Shown: piece after piece, positions 53,950 to 62,988 of the stretch
Layout of the letters: the number at the start of each line of letters is the position of its first letter
Position numbering within the stretch: the first letter of the stretch is position 1
Origin: Legionella lansingensis
Lineage (GTDB): Bacteria; Pseudomonadota; Gammaproteobacteria; Legionellales; Legionellaceae
Direction of reading: 5' to 3'
DNA length: 64,000 nt
Assembly (NCBI RefSeq): GCF_900187355.1
Contig: NZ_LT906451.1
Span: 1,418,501-1,482,500 of the forward strand
Translations under genes and position numbers: made by a program
Notes under the pieces: generated by a model
The model's input: only the letters and a program-made list of their open reading frames with translations
Told to the model about the DNA's origin: nothing
Database searches by the model: none

Positions 53950-54729
53950 ATGCTAGTCGATTCACATTGTCACCTCAATTTTATTGATTTAACTGAATTT
54001 GATAACGATTTAGCGAATGTCATTCGTAAAGCGGAAGAAAACGGTGTCGAACACTTCCTCTGTGTTTGCGTTGAGCTGGATGATTACCCAACATTGTGCG
54101 AGTTGGCCGATACTTATCCTAATGTCACCATTTCCGTTGGCCTTCACCCTAATAATGATGTAGTGGTAGAACCTGATTGCAATACGCTTTGCCAGTTGGC
54201 TAAGCATCCTTCGTGCATTGCTATTGGCGAAACGGGTTTGGACTATTATCGTACTGAAACATCCTCTGCACAGGAACTGCAACGGCAGCGCTTTCGGACG
54301 CATATCCATGCTGCATTAAGCTGTTCAAAGCCTCTAATCATTCATACCCGCCAAGCTGCTGAAGACACGTTGCAATTGATGGCTGAGGAGAAGGCAAGTG
54401 AGATAGGTGGCGTTATGCATTGTTTTTCTGAAGATTGGACAATAGCCAAACGTGCTCTTGATATGAATTTTTACATTTCCCTTTCAGGCATTGTCAGCTT
54501 TAAGAATGCAACCAAGCTCCATGAAGTGGCTAAAAAAGTTCCTATGGAGCGGTTGTTAATTGAAACAGATTCTCCCTATTTAGCTCCGGTACCCTATCGA
54601 GGAAAACAAAATCACCCAGCATTAGTTAAATATGTTGCGATGGCTATCAGTGAGTTGCGCCAAATCAGCTATGAGGAGATTGCAAAAAAAACGACGGAGA
54701 ATTTTTACCGTTGTTTCGGGAGCCGTTGA
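53950..54729 (+). CDS. tatD: TatD-family metal-dependent DNase
   Basis: A 259-residue TIM-barrel hydrolase. The metal-binding residues are His5, His7 in LVDSHCHLNF, Glu in IAIGETGLDYYR near 91, His in PLIIHTRQAAED near 128, His in GVMHCFSED near 154 and Asp in LLIETDSPYLAP near 204. Members digest single-stranded DNA ends with 3'-5' activity and may help DNA repair. The gene keeps the order holB then tatD, but is separated from holB by the REP-like element, so it is probably transcribed separately. Confidence 0.94.
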   Translation: MLVDSHCHLNFIDLTEFDNDLANVIRKAEENGVEHFLCVCVELDDYPTLCELADTYPNVTISVGLHPNNDVVVEPDCNTLCQLAKHPSCIAIGETGLDYYRTETSSAQELQRQRFRTHIHAALSCSKPLIIHTRQAAEDTLQLMAEEKASEIGGVMHCFSEDWTIAKRALDMNFYISLSGIVSFKNATKLHEVAKKVPMERLLIETDSPYLAPVPYRGKQNHPALVKYVAMAISELRQISYEEIAKKTTENFYRCFGSR

Positions 54730-54750
54730 CATTTCTACTCGGGTTCAACC

Positions 54751-55947
54751 CTAATCTTCCCAGATTAAAAAACTGAATATAAGGCAAATAAGCGAGCAGA
54801 TAAATAAGCTAATTGGCAGAACAGAAAAGTGATAAGTTATCACCGCGCCTGAAAGCCCTCCAATGACTGCTGCAAGAGTCATTCTGATCGTATTTAGAAT
54901 CCCGGTCGCTGTTGCCGCTTGTTGTTTATAATCCTCCAGGACAATTGAGAACGTTGGTGGATTCAACAAGCTAATGCCCAAGGCGATAACTAAAATAGGG
55001 GCTAAACCGAGTAGAGTCAAATCTTGTCCACAGAGCAACATCGCTAGCATGACTGAGGAGCTGAGAATCATGGTCATACTGCCTAAGCGAATATTCCAGA
55101 TGAGTGATTTTTTTTCACGCAACTTGATACCAATGTAGTTCCCCAAGATAAGCATAATGCCATTTATTCCAAAAAGAATTGAAAAATAGAAGGGCGAAAT
55201 CTTTAAGTGATCAATGATCAGGTATGCCGCATTAACGATAACAATCATCACACAAGAATAAGAGGCGCTGGCAAGAGCAATGCCAATCCAGAAGCGTTTA
55301 TGGGTTAGGATGTTTTTATAGCTGGCCAAAGAGGCGCGCCAAAGAAAGCTATTTCCATTTTTAGACCAATTCGGTGCTTCTTTAAGCAGGCGTGCTGCCA
55401 AAACAAATAAAAGAACGCTGATTAGTGCCATTACAACAAAGGTGGCTTGCCAGCCATAATGCATAAAAATTAGAGAACCAATCAATGGTGCGAATATAGG
55501 GGACACCGACACAATCATGGTAATGTGCGATAGTACCCTTGCCCTATCAGTACTATCTTCATAATCACGAGAAGAGGAGAAAGCAACTACATGAGCGCAG
55601 CAAACGGCAAATCCTTGTAGAGTACGCGAAAGGATTAGGAATTCAATATTGATGGAGAAAATGCACCCCAAGGTTGCGATGAAAAAAAGGATTAGACTGA
55701 GTCGCAATGTGGATTGTCGCCCAAAATGATCAATCAAAGGCCCCCAAATTAATTGCGAAAACCCGAAAACAAAGAAAAATAAACTCAAAGTCAACTGACC
55801 TAATGCAGGAGTTGTATTAAAATACGTGGTAATCGCTGGGAGGGCTGGTTGGTACAAATCAAAGGTTAGTAGAGAAAAAGTAGATAGACTTCCTAAGAAT
55901 AAAAAAGGGGTTGTTTGCGATTCTGGCGATGATGGTTTACTTGGCAT
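54751..55947 (-). CDS. MFS drug/peptide exporter of the Bcr/CflA type
   Basis: A 398-residue transporter with twelve predicted helices. The Bcr/CflA pattern is seen in LLTFDLYQPALPAITTYFNT near residue 26, FSQLIWGPLIDHFGRQSTLR near 60 (motif A) and LSRTLQGFAVCCAHVVAFS near 105. Such proteins export antibiotics such as bicyclomycin or dipeptides. It is transcribed towards tatD and its start is divergent from anmK. The region between 55948 and 56146 has no supported gene. Confidence 0.88.
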   Translation of the reverse strand: MPSKPSSPESQTTPFLFLGSLSTFSLLTFDLYQPALPAITTYFNTTPALGQLTLSLFFFVFGFSQLIWGPLIDHFGRQSTLRLSLILFFIATLGCIFSINIEFLILSRTLQGFAVCCAHVVAFSSSRDYEDSTDRARVLSHITMIVSVSPIFAPLIGSLIFMHYGWQATFVVMALISVLLFVLAARLLKEAPNWSKNGNSFLWRASLASYKNILTHKRFWIGIALASASYSCVMIVIVNAAYLIIDHLKISPFYFSILFGINGIMLILGNYIGIKLREKKSLIWNIRLGSMTMILSSSVMLAMLLCGQDLTLLGLAPILVIALGISLLNPPTFSIVLEDYKQQAATATGILNTIRMTLAAVIGGLSGAVITYHFSVLPISLFICSLICLIFSFLIWED

Positions 55948-56146
55948 AATACCCTCGAGGTCAAGTCTGAATTATAGCTTAAAATGCAAGAGATTATGTA
56001 TCCCTCGATGGCGAGTTTCTATCCTGATTTGCCTTGTGTCATCCCTGAATGGATTCTCGCTGCGCAGGAAACACGCAATTTAATGAACAGTCTTATGCAA
56101 AATGGCAATTAAAAGAATATAACAACTGAATTACAAGAAGAAAAGT

Positions 56147-57280
56147 ATGACACATATAAAAGCAAATGGTACAGAAAAATTGTACATCGGGCTAATGTCA
56201 GGCACAAGTATGGATGGTATCGATGCTGCTTTAGTTGATTTGACTACAAATCGTTTTGTTGCTGGCTTGACTCGTCCATACAGCCCTGAAGCCAAAAACT
56301 TCCTTGGTCAGGTTCTTTCTGGACATGTTCAAAGCTTGAAGGTTTTTAGTCAACTAAATACTATCTTAGGACGAGAATTTGCACAGGCTGCCCTTGAGCT
56401 TATGGCTACAGCTAAAGTCTCAGCAACGCAAGTTCATGCAATAGGAAGCCACGGACAAACTCTCTGCCATGATGCGACTGCTTATATTCCTTATACAGTG
56501 CAACTAGGTTGTGCTCACACCATTGCCGAGCTGACCGGGGTTACGGTGGTTGCTGATTTTAGAACACGTGATCTTGTTGTTGGTGGACAAGGAGCTCCTT
56601 TTGCTCCCATATATCATCAAGCGCTTTTTGCGAAATATAAGTTACCATTAATGGTTATAAATATAGGGGGTATTAGCAATGTGACTTACCTCTCACATGA
56701 TGTTAGCGCTTATGGCTACGATGTAGGACCAGGAAACTGCTTAATGGATGCATGGATCAAGCAGCACCTGGAGCTGGACTGTGATATCAATGGTAATTGG
56801 GCAGCATCTGGCTCAGTGATTGCCCCCTTGCTAGACAAATTAGCTAGTGATCCTTTCTTTACGAGACCACAACCTAAAAGCATTGGCAAAGAATATTTCT
56901 CGCTAGAATGGCTGACAAAGCAAATAGACCCTGGATACAAACCGGTAGACGTACAAGCAACATTGTTAATGCTAACCGCAAATGTCATTGCGCAAGCGGT
57001 GCAAGCTGTGAGGATAAAACCAACACAGGTGCTTATTTGCGGTGGTGGGACGCATAATGTTGCTTTAATGCAGGCCATTAGACAATGTCTTCCAGGAGTG
57101 GATGTAACAAGTACAAGCATATATGGCATCGATCCCGACTTTATTGAGGCTGCAATGTTCGCATGGTTTGCTGAAAAAACCTTGAATTACACGCCCTTGG
57201 ATATGAGCAAAATTACTGGCGCCAGAAATTTAGCAATATTAGGAACAATCTATCCTCGGGGCATTGACAAAGGAAATTAG
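56147..57280 (+). CDS. anmK: Anhydro-N-acetylmuramic acid kinase
   Basis: A 377-residue enzyme that phosphorylates 1,6-anhydroMurNAc, opening the ring to MurNAc-6-phosphate for recycling. The signature GLMSGTSMDGIDAALVDL lies at the N-terminus. ADFRTRDLVVGGQGAPFAPI near 138 and GGISNVTYLSHD near 173 plus YDVGPGNCLMDAWIKQH near 190 are the other family blocks. Its substrate is made by MltA and MltG, both encoded in this window. Confidence 0.94.
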   Translation: MTHIKANGTEKLYIGLMSGTSMDGIDAALVDLTTNRFVAGLTRPYSPEAKNFLGQVLSGHVQSLKVFSQLNTILGREFAQAALELMATAKVSATQVHAIGSHGQTLCHDATAYIPYTVQLGCAHTIAELTGVTVVADFRTRDLVVGGQGAPFAPIYHQALFAKYKLPLMVINIGGISNVTYLSHDVSAYGYDVGPGNCLMDAWIKQHLELDCDINGNWAASGSVIAPLLDKLASDPFFTRPQPKSIGKEYFSLEWLTKQIDPGYKPVDVQATLLMLTANVIAQAVQAVRIKPTQVLICGGGTHNVALMQAIRQCLPGVDVTSTSIYGIDPDFIEAAMFAWFAEKTLNYTPLDMSKITGARNLAILGTIYPRGIDKGN

Positions 57281-57323
57281 CTTAGGGTGTAATGTGCACT
57301 TTCAATAGACAAGATAATATATT

Positions 57324-58640
57324 TTGAACGCAAATCAATCAAATTATCAGCATCCTGGCAAGCTTACTGCGTACATCATTTTCTTATTGTCCGCATCGTT
57401 TTATTTGTATGAATTTGTTTTGCAGGTTGCGCCTAGTGTCATGGCTGATTCCATGATGAAAACGTTTAAAGTGAGTGCAGCGGGGTTTGGAATCGTTTCT
57501 GCATTTTATTTTTATGCCTATGCGCCCATGCAATTACCTGCAGGCTTGCTTTTTGACCGTTATGGACCACGCAAGCTAATGACTTACGCCCTGATTTTGT
57601 GTGCTGTCGGTTCTTTCTTTTTTGCATCCACGAATAGCTTGTTAACAGCGGCATTAGGGCGTTTTTTAATTGGTATTGCCTCGGCCTTTTCTTTTATCGG
57701 CGTCCTCGTTTTGGTTTCACGTTGGTTCCCACCGCAACAGTTTGCTTTCCTCGCTGGGATTGCACAACTGATGAGTTCCGTCGGTGCGATGTTTGGTGAA
57801 ATGCCTTTGGCTGCGTTGATTCAGCAAGTTGGCTGGCGAAACGCGAGCTTTATTTTAGCCCTTGTTGGTTTGGCTTTGGCCGCACTGATTTGGTTTGTCA
57901 TTCGTGATTATCCACATCAACCAACTCAAAGCCCGCCAAAGCGGCAATTTATTGACGAATGGCATCGCCTCGTCAGTGTTTGCAGCCGTTCTTATACTTG
58001 GATAACAGGCGCATATGCTTTTGCAATCTGGACCCCCATCGCCGTTTTTGCGGCATTATGGGGAGTACCTTATTTGCAACAAAAATATCAGATTAGTGTT
58101 ATTTTGGCTTCAGGTTTATGTAGCATGATTTGGTTGGGAATTGGCATAGGTAGTCCTTTGCTTGGATGGGTTAGTGATCGTTTCTATAGTCGGCGTCTTG
58201 CGTTGGCACTTAGTTCGCTTTTTGGGCTTGTGGCGACAATGGTTTTATTGTATGTACCTGATGTGTCAATCGGCTGGATGTATGTTGTGCTCTTTATGCT
58301 TGGCTTTGGTGCTGGAGGCCAGACAGTGAGTTTTGCCGTTGTTAAAGACAATAATCCCCCGGAATTGGTAGGAACCGCTTCCGGATTTAATAATCTTTCT
58401 GTGCTGATTGGTGGCGCAATTTTTCAGCCTCTAGTTGGTGTTATCCTCCATCATAGTGATGGTTGGTCTATTGTGAATGATATTCCAGTTTACACTGTGC
58501 AAAGTTATAACCAAGCTTTACTAGTTATGCCTCTATGCTACTTGGCGAGTTTGATCATAGCATTGTTCATACTCAAAGAATCCTATCCAGGGAGCTCAAC
58601 GTCAGATCTAAGTTTCTTTAGATCAGCCAAGGATTCGTGA
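57324..58640 (+). CDS. MFS transporter, Pht-like
   Basis: A 438-residue major-facilitator protein with twelve helices. The start codon is TTG with a weak ribosome site. LYEFVLQVAPSVMADSMMK near residue 28 followed by PMQLPAGLLFDRYGPRKLMT near 73 is a pattern I associate with the Pht (phagosomal transporter) group of Legionella, Coxiella and Francisella. These import amino acids or nucleosides from the host. Assignment to the group is by pattern only and the substrate is not known. It follows anmK by 43 bp and may share its transcript. Confidence 0.82.
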   Translation: MNANQSNYQHPGKLTAYIIFLLSASFYLYEFVLQVAPSVMADSMMKTFKVSAAGFGIVSAFYFYAYAPMQLPAGLLFDRYGPRKLMTYALILCAVGSFFFASTNSLLTAALGRFLIGIASAFSFIGVLVLVSRWFPPQQFAFLAGIAQLMSSVGAMFGEMPLAALIQQVGWRNASFILALVGLALAALIWFVIRDYPHQPTQSPPKRQFIDEWHRLVSVCSRSYTWITGAYAFAIWTPIAVFAALWGVPYLQQKYQISVILASGLCSMIWLGIGIGSPLLGWVSDRFYSRRLALALSSLFGLVATMVLLYVPDVSIGWMYVVLFMLGFGAGGQTVSFAVVKDNNPPELVGTASGFNNLSVLIGGAIFQPLVGVILHHSDGWSIVNDIPVYTVQSYNQALLVMPLCYLASLIIALFILKESYPGSSTSDLSFFRSAKDS

Positions 58641-58682
58641 TAATTGAAGCAGCAAGGCTTCTTCACGTGACTGAGATATTTT

Positions 58683-58970
58683 TTATTTGATTACCCTTAA
58701 TGATGGTGGTGTGTCAAAGTTGTACACGAGTGCTAATGTATACCGGTCATCCCATAGTTCCAAAGGGTGCACTCACGTAATATTCTGTGAACAACTGTCA
58801 TTCCTTTGTATCGACTGTAGTCATATGCGAATCTTAAGTAAAAGTTATTTTTGACTTTGATATCAGTACCTATACCAGCTAACCATCCCCAACGAGAGGT
58901 ATTTATATCGAAGTCAGTGAGTTGAGAACTTACTAGTTTATATTTTGTATTGATCGCACGGTGCTTTTGC
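58683..58970 (-). pseudogene. Remnant C-terminus of an outer-membrane beta-barrel protein
   Basis: On the minus strand a frame reads NTKYKLVSSQLTDFDINTS, WGWLAGIGTDIKVKNNFYL and RFAYDYSRYKG, alternating as in beta-barrel strands. After a frame break it continues with DDRYTLALVYNFDTPPSLR and a TAA at 58683-58685. It looks like the last strands of an opacity/OmpA-like barrel. The 5' part is absent, so it is a fragment. It fills most of the 413-bp gap between the MFS and TPR genes. Confidence 0.7.
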
Positions 58971-59053
58971 TAATATTAGAAGGTCAGAAATGGCTAAGGA
59001 AGGTTCTCCATCATATGCTATGATTTTTTTATGGTTATGTACTAATATTTCTT

Positions 59054-60361
59054 ATGAAAACGCAAAGAGGACTAGATGTTACTACCAGTTCTTCTGAAGT
59101 GATTGATAGTATCGATGAATTCCATTACCAGATTTTGGGCTCTGGTAAAAACGCTGATCGTATTCTGAAAGCCGCACAACAAAACCCGGACAATCTACTT
59201 CTACAAACTTATGCAGCTATGTTTTATTTATATGCCCAGGAACATGCAGCAACCCACATTGCAGCTAATTATCTTTTGCAAGCTGAGAAAGCATTTAGAA
59301 GGGCTAACTTGCGGGAAAAATTGACTTATCAAGCAGCTCAAGCTTGGCTACGCTTGGATTATGAGGCTGCCTTAACGTTGTTTGCAGGAATTATTGCCTT
59401 GTATCCACGAGACACATTGGCTCTGAAACTTGCCGAATGGCTATATTATTGTACTGGTCAGGCCTATCAAGCCAAGCATTTTCTCGCTCTTTGTCAGCTG
59501 TGTGCTAAAGAAAACATGGACGATCCCTATTTTTTGTCCATTTATTCTTTTGCTTTGGAGTTATGTGGTCAATACGAGGAAGCAAAAGCCATGGCAGAGC
59601 AAGCCATTGCCAAAGAGAGGGTTACACCCTGGGCGCATCATACTTTAGCTCATGTTTATCTTTTTAGAAGTGACATTGAAGGAGGTATTAGAACGCTACA
59701 AGAACTAAAAGACACATGGGAAACCATCTTGCCATTATTGAAGGCGCACAATAGCTGGCATTTTGCTTTATTTCATTTGGCAAATAGAGATGAAACAAAG
59801 ACGATAGAATTTTTTCCTAAAATCTTTGATACATTACCTGACACAATAGGTGAGCAATTAGATGCCATCTCTTTACTATGGCGAATGGATATGGCGGGTT
59901 TGCCTCAAGATAAGTTATTCAACACGATCGCTTCTCATCTTGGCAGGCATCCTTTTGAGCAGTACGTGGCTTTTAATAATGCACATTTCATCTATTGTTT
60001 AGCCAGGATCGGAGACACTAAGGGAGTTAAACAGTTGCTAAAGACCGTTTCAACTTATGTTGAGACTTCTCCTCCTGGTTCATATCGAGATTTATGGAAA
60101 AATGTTGCGCTACCTATGTTTCAAGGGATCAGTGCTTTTGTTCAAGAAAACTACCATGAGGCCTGCAAATTGATGGGTCCCGTCATTGAGCAGTGCTATC
60201 AATTGGGGGGTAGTGATGCTCAAGATGAACTGTATACACAAACTTATCTCTTAAGTTTACTTAAGAGCCAACAAAGAAATAAGGCGAAGGCCTTTTTTTC
60301 CAAGTGTTTATCCCATTATCAAAATACTGCTTTGGCAGACTATTGGTTTAATACAAGATAA
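59054..60361 (+). CDS. TTC38-like tetratricopeptide protein
   Basis: A 435-residue all-helical protein that resembles the eukaryotic TPR protein 38 group and its bacterial relatives over its full length. Matching blocks are KAAQQNPDNLLLQTYAAM near residue 45, FAGIIALYPRDTLALKLAEW near 118, SFALELCGQYEEAKAMAEQA near 175, and KAHNSWHFALFHLANRDE near 238, the most typical motif. QLGGSDAQDELYTQTYLLS near 395 closes the match. No signal peptide or membrane helix. TPR proteins bind other proteins; in Legionella some act in the host, but here there is no direct evidence of secretion. Confidence 0.82.
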   Translation: MKTQRGLDVTTSSSEVIDSIDEFHYQILGSGKNADRILKAAQQNPDNLLLQTYAAMFYLYAQEHAATHIAANYLLQAEKAFRRANLREKLTYQAAQAWLRLDYEAALTLFAGIIALYPRDTLALKLAEWLYYCTGQAYQAKHFLALCQLCAKENMDDPYFLSIYSFALELCGQYEEAKAMAEQAIAKERVTPWAHHTLAHVYLFRSDIEGGIRTLQELKDTWETILPLLKAHNSWHFALFHLANRDETKTIEFFPKIFDTLPDTIGEQLDAISLLWRMDMAGLPQDKLFNTIASHLGRHPFEQYVAFNNAHFIYCLARIGDTKGVKQLLKTVSTYVETSPPGSYRDLWKNVALPMFQGISAFVQENYHEACKLMGPVIEQCYQLGGSDAQDELYTQTYLLSLLKSQQRNKAKAFFSKCLSHYQNTALADYWFNTR

Positions 60362-60402
60362 AGACTATAACCCAGGCAACGTTCCTGGTCGCCTGTTCGT
60401 CA

Positions 60403-60912
60403 TTAGCGTTTGGCGGTTTCTACTGAAAGTTCAGATCGCAAGAGGAAGGCTTTAACAAGTTGCGGTAAATGACCTAACAACCACTCCGCCATTGCTTCTT
60501 CTTGATACAAGATTTGTTGGCAAATATCTTTCGTTTCAAGATCATCAGCATTTTCGGCAGCAGTAATTAAGCTTGTGTAAGAAGCAATTTCAAGGTTTTC
60601 AAACACATAACTATCGACCGCACCATGGACGACTTCATCGCTGGATAGCATATGACCGGCAACTTGGCTAAAGCCGATAAGCTTTGCCGAGAAATCTTTC
60701 AGCATAGAATGATGGCTACCTAGCCGAATAATGCATTTTTCGAGTTGTTCTTGTTGGAAGAGAGTTTCTTCGAGATGAAGTTTCATGCGCTTTTTTAAAC
60801 GCGGATAATGTTCCAGTCGAGAAATTTGGCTTTTAAGCATCTGTTCGGATTGTTTTTCCATTGCATGGGCATCACGTAGCCAATGTAGTAAGATCTCTTT
60901 CCTTAATGTCAT
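60403..60912 (-). CDS. DUF892 (YciF-like) ferritin-fold stress protein
   Basis: 169 residues from the ATG at 60910-60912, preceded by GGGGAGAATGTT; the longer frame to 60945 has no ribosome site. The protein is a four-helix bundle: EILLHWLRDAHAMEKQSEQM near residue 5, ETLFQQEQLEKCIIRLG near 47, AVDSYVFENLEIASYTSLI near 95 and LYQEEAMAEWLLGHLP near 130. The Glu and His residues needed for a di-metal site are spread over the helices. YciE/YciF-type proteins are induced by stress. It converges with the TPR gene. Confidence 0.85.
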   Translation of the reverse strand: MTLRKEILLHWLRDAHAMEKQSEQMLKSQISRLEHYPRLKKRMKLHLEETLFQQEQLEKCIIRLGSHHSMLKDFSAKLIGFSQVAGHMLSSDEVVHGAVDSYVFENLEIASYTSLITAAENADDLETKDICQQILYQEEAMAEWLLGHLPQLVKAFLLRSELSVETAKR

Positions 60913-61107
60913 AACATTCTCCCCTATTGGTGTCCATACCGCCACAAGAGACTTATCACGACAGTGCGAAACTTAACTAGATTATAGCCAAGAACAGATT
61001 TAGATCAATTTTTGACCATTTGCTATAATTAAGAGTACAGTTTATTCATAGAGAATAGCAACGAATCTATTAGAAGAGCTTAAAGGAATATAAGAGGAGC
61101 AATGGAT

Positions 61108-61416
61108 ATGAAGAAAGCACAGGCTCCAAGTAGGCAGCCACAAAATTTCCACAGTCGCCCAAAAGGCACATTAAAAGAATCTGGCATTAGCGAAGCAGCT
61201 TCGGTCTTATTGTACGATAGTAGAAAGGTATTGGATGATAGTAAAAAGGTGGCTAATGAACTATACGAAGAAGGAAAAAACAGGATTCATGAGGTACAAA
61301 ACAATATCAAGGAATATTCTGATCAGATTGCACATCGAGTTCATGAAAAACCACTACTATCATTGTTAATTGCAGGTGGCGTAGGTTTTTTATTATCTAT
61401 GTTACTTCGTCGTTAA
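61108..61416 (+). CDS. ElaB/YqjD-like (DUF883) membrane-anchored protein
   Basis: 102 residues from the ATG at 61108, which is better spaced from AGGAG than the ATG at 61102. The first 30 residues are polar. A helical middle (SRKVLDDSKKVANELYEEGK, then NRIHEVQNNIKEYSDQIA) leads to the end segment RVHEKPLLSLLIAGGVGFL and SMLLRR, a single C-terminal membrane helix. This is the DUF883 plan, known in E. coli as ribosome-associated inner-membrane proteins of stationary phase. It precedes the hemerythrin gene by 78 bp. Confidence 0.82.
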   Translation: MKKAQAPSRQPQNFHSRPKGTLKESGISEAASVLLYDSRKVLDDSKKVANELYEEGKNRIHEVQNNIKEYSDQIAHRVHEKPLLSLLIAGGVGFLLSMLLRR

Positions 61417-61494
61417 TTGGCTAAATAATAAAGAGTTTAGAAACAAACACAAGGTTGCATTTTAGGTCATACAAGACGAGAAAGGAGGCTTAAA

Positions 61495-61956
61495 ATGAGC
61501 ATATATACTTACTTACGAAGAGACCATCGTCGGGTTAAGGATTTGCTGCAGCAAATTGAAGAGTTAGATCCTGACCAAATCTCGCTGCGAGATGAATTAT
61601 TTAACAAATTAAAAACGCAAGTCATCTTGCATGCAAAAGCAGAAGAGAAGATTTTTTATTCACCATTACAACGATTTTCTTTGACAGAAGAAGAAATCAA
61701 ACAGGCGCGAGAAGAACATGCTGAGGTTGAAAAGATGTTGGAAAGGCTTTCCGAGCGTGATTTTAAAGGAGCAGCTTGGTTTCAACTCTTTGAAAGCATG
61801 GCAAATATATTAAGGCATCATATTATAGAGGAGGAGACTCAAATCTTTGAGGATGCTGAGACAGAATTATCTTCAGATAAAGCTCAAGAGATGGAAAGGG
61901 CCATGATAAGCGAAAAGAAGGCCGTTGAGAAAAAAATGGACCCTGACTTAAGATGA
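61495..61956 (+). CDS. Hemerythrin-like HHE-domain protein
   Basis: A 153-residue four-helix bundle with an oxygen- or metal-binding di-iron site. The His/Glu ligands lie in RDHRRVKDLLQQIEE near residue 8, ILHAKAEEKIFYSPL near 43, EEHAEVEKMLERLSE near 75 and LRHHIIEEETQIFED near 103. AAAGGAGGCTTAAA before the ATG is a very strong ribosome site. The C-terminal 30 residues are charged and helical. Likely roles are oxygen sensing or iron-related stress defence. It is grouped with the DUF892 and DUF883 genes. Confidence 0.88.
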   Translation: MSIYTYLRRDHRRVKDLLQQIEELDPDQISLRDELFNKLKTQVILHAKAEEKIFYSPLQRFSLTEEEIKQAREEHAEVEKMLERLSERDFKGAAWFQLFESMANILRHHIIEEETQIFEDAETELSSDKAQEMERAMISEKKAVEKKMDPDLR

Positions 61957-61966
61957 ACGTAGGAAA

Positions 61967-61980
61967 TGTCAACAGACCCT
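61967..61980. repeat. Single arm of the 5.3-kb inverted repeat
   Basis: TGTCAACAGACCCT followed by AAG, identical to 5353-5366 and its flank. Here no partner arm is present within a short distance. It again lies next to gene 3' ends, between the hemerythrin and egtD genes. Confidence 0.75.
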
Positions 61981-61989
61981 AAGAATGCT

Positions 61990-62982
61990 TCATTTCCTAG
62001 CTTGCCATAAAGAGTTTGCAAAATACTCTTTTGGATCGGTGTAATTTTTTATAATTTCGAACTGACTAGTATCAGCTAGCATTTTGATCTGAGAGAACAA
62101 GAATTTGTATGATGACTCCACATGGATGGGTTCAAATTTTTCAAAGGAAAACATTTTATTTGAAGGGGGTATAGTCACTGTCTGCTCACTGAGGCTGAGG
62201 AGATAACTCTTCATTGCTCCAGCATAAACATCATAAGTCCCATAATGAGAAAACAGGTTCACATCAAAATCAGCCTGTAATTCTCTATTAATTCGCTGCA
62301 ATAAGTTTAGGTTGAATGCCCGTGTGATTCCGTCATTATCATTATAAGCTCGCAGCAGGGTATCTATGTCTTTGCGTAAATCAAAACCAATTAGCATGTA
62401 ATCTCCTGCATGCAAAGAGCTTCGAATATTTTGTAAAAACCGCTTTGAGATTGAAAGATCAAAGTTTCCTATGCTCGAGCCGAGGAATAACACGATATTA
62501 CGCTTCTCAGACTGCTCTTTTAACCATTTCATACCACTCAGATAATCTGCGTTTATAGCAATAATATCAAGCTCAGGTAATTGCTGATTAAATTGATGGA
62601 CAAGATGGGTTAGATAATTTTTTGAGATATCAATGGTAAAATAGCTAAAAGATAAACCATCCTTTAGAAATTGATCGATGAGCAATCTGGGTTTAATTCC
62701 TTCTCCGGGACCAAGTTCTATTAGATTAAATGATTCATTCTTTAATACATTGGATAACTCTTCTTTCAGATTTGTGAGAATTTCTATCTCGCATGTTGTT
62801 AGATAGTAATCTGGGTGGCGAGTAATCTGGTTGAATAAATCGGATCCCACTGAATCATAAAAATATTTAGAGGATAGTTGCTTTTGAGAGCGCGAAAGAC
62901 CAACAACGACATCATTCATGAATTCCGTTGTCTCATTCTCATGCGGATAATCTTGTAGCATTTTTAATTTTGCATTCATCAT
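61990..62982 (-). CDS. egtD: L-histidine N-alpha-methyltransferase EgtD
   Basis: A 330-residue SAM-dependent enzyme that trimethylates histidine to hercynine, the first step of ergothioneine synthesis. SSKYFYDSVGSDLFNQITRH near residue 37 and YYLTTCEIEIL near 59 are the N-terminal family pattern. The SAM loop is LIELGPGEGIKPRLLIDQF near 86, with VLFLGSSIGNFD near 163. RAFNLNLLQRINRELQADFD near 218 is the histidine-binding region. The second ATG (62979) is better spaced from AGGAG. It follows egtB after 6 bp, so the two form an operon. Confidence 0.94.
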   Translation of the reverse strand: MMNAKLKMLQDYPHENETTEFMNDVVVGLSRSQKQLSSKYFYDSVGSDLFNQITRHPDYYLTTCEIEILTNLKEELSNVLKNESFNLIELGPGEGIKPRLLIDQFLKDGLSFSYFTIDISKNYLTHLVHQFNQQLPELDIIAINADYLSGMKWLKEQSEKRNIVLFLGSSIGNFDLSISKRFLQNIRSSLHAGDYMLIGFDLRKDIDTLLRAYNDNDGITRAFNLNLLQRINRELQADFDVNLFSHYGTYDVYAGAMKSYLLSLSEQTVTIPPSNKMFSFEKFEPIHVESSYKFLFSQIKMLADTSQFEIIKNYTDPKEYFANSLWQARK

Positions 62983-62988
62983 CTGCTC

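Noticed and set aside
55984..56112. 42-codon frame between the MFS exporter and anmK
   Set aside because: No ribosome site and no recognisable motif; it could be a fragment, but it cannot be supported.
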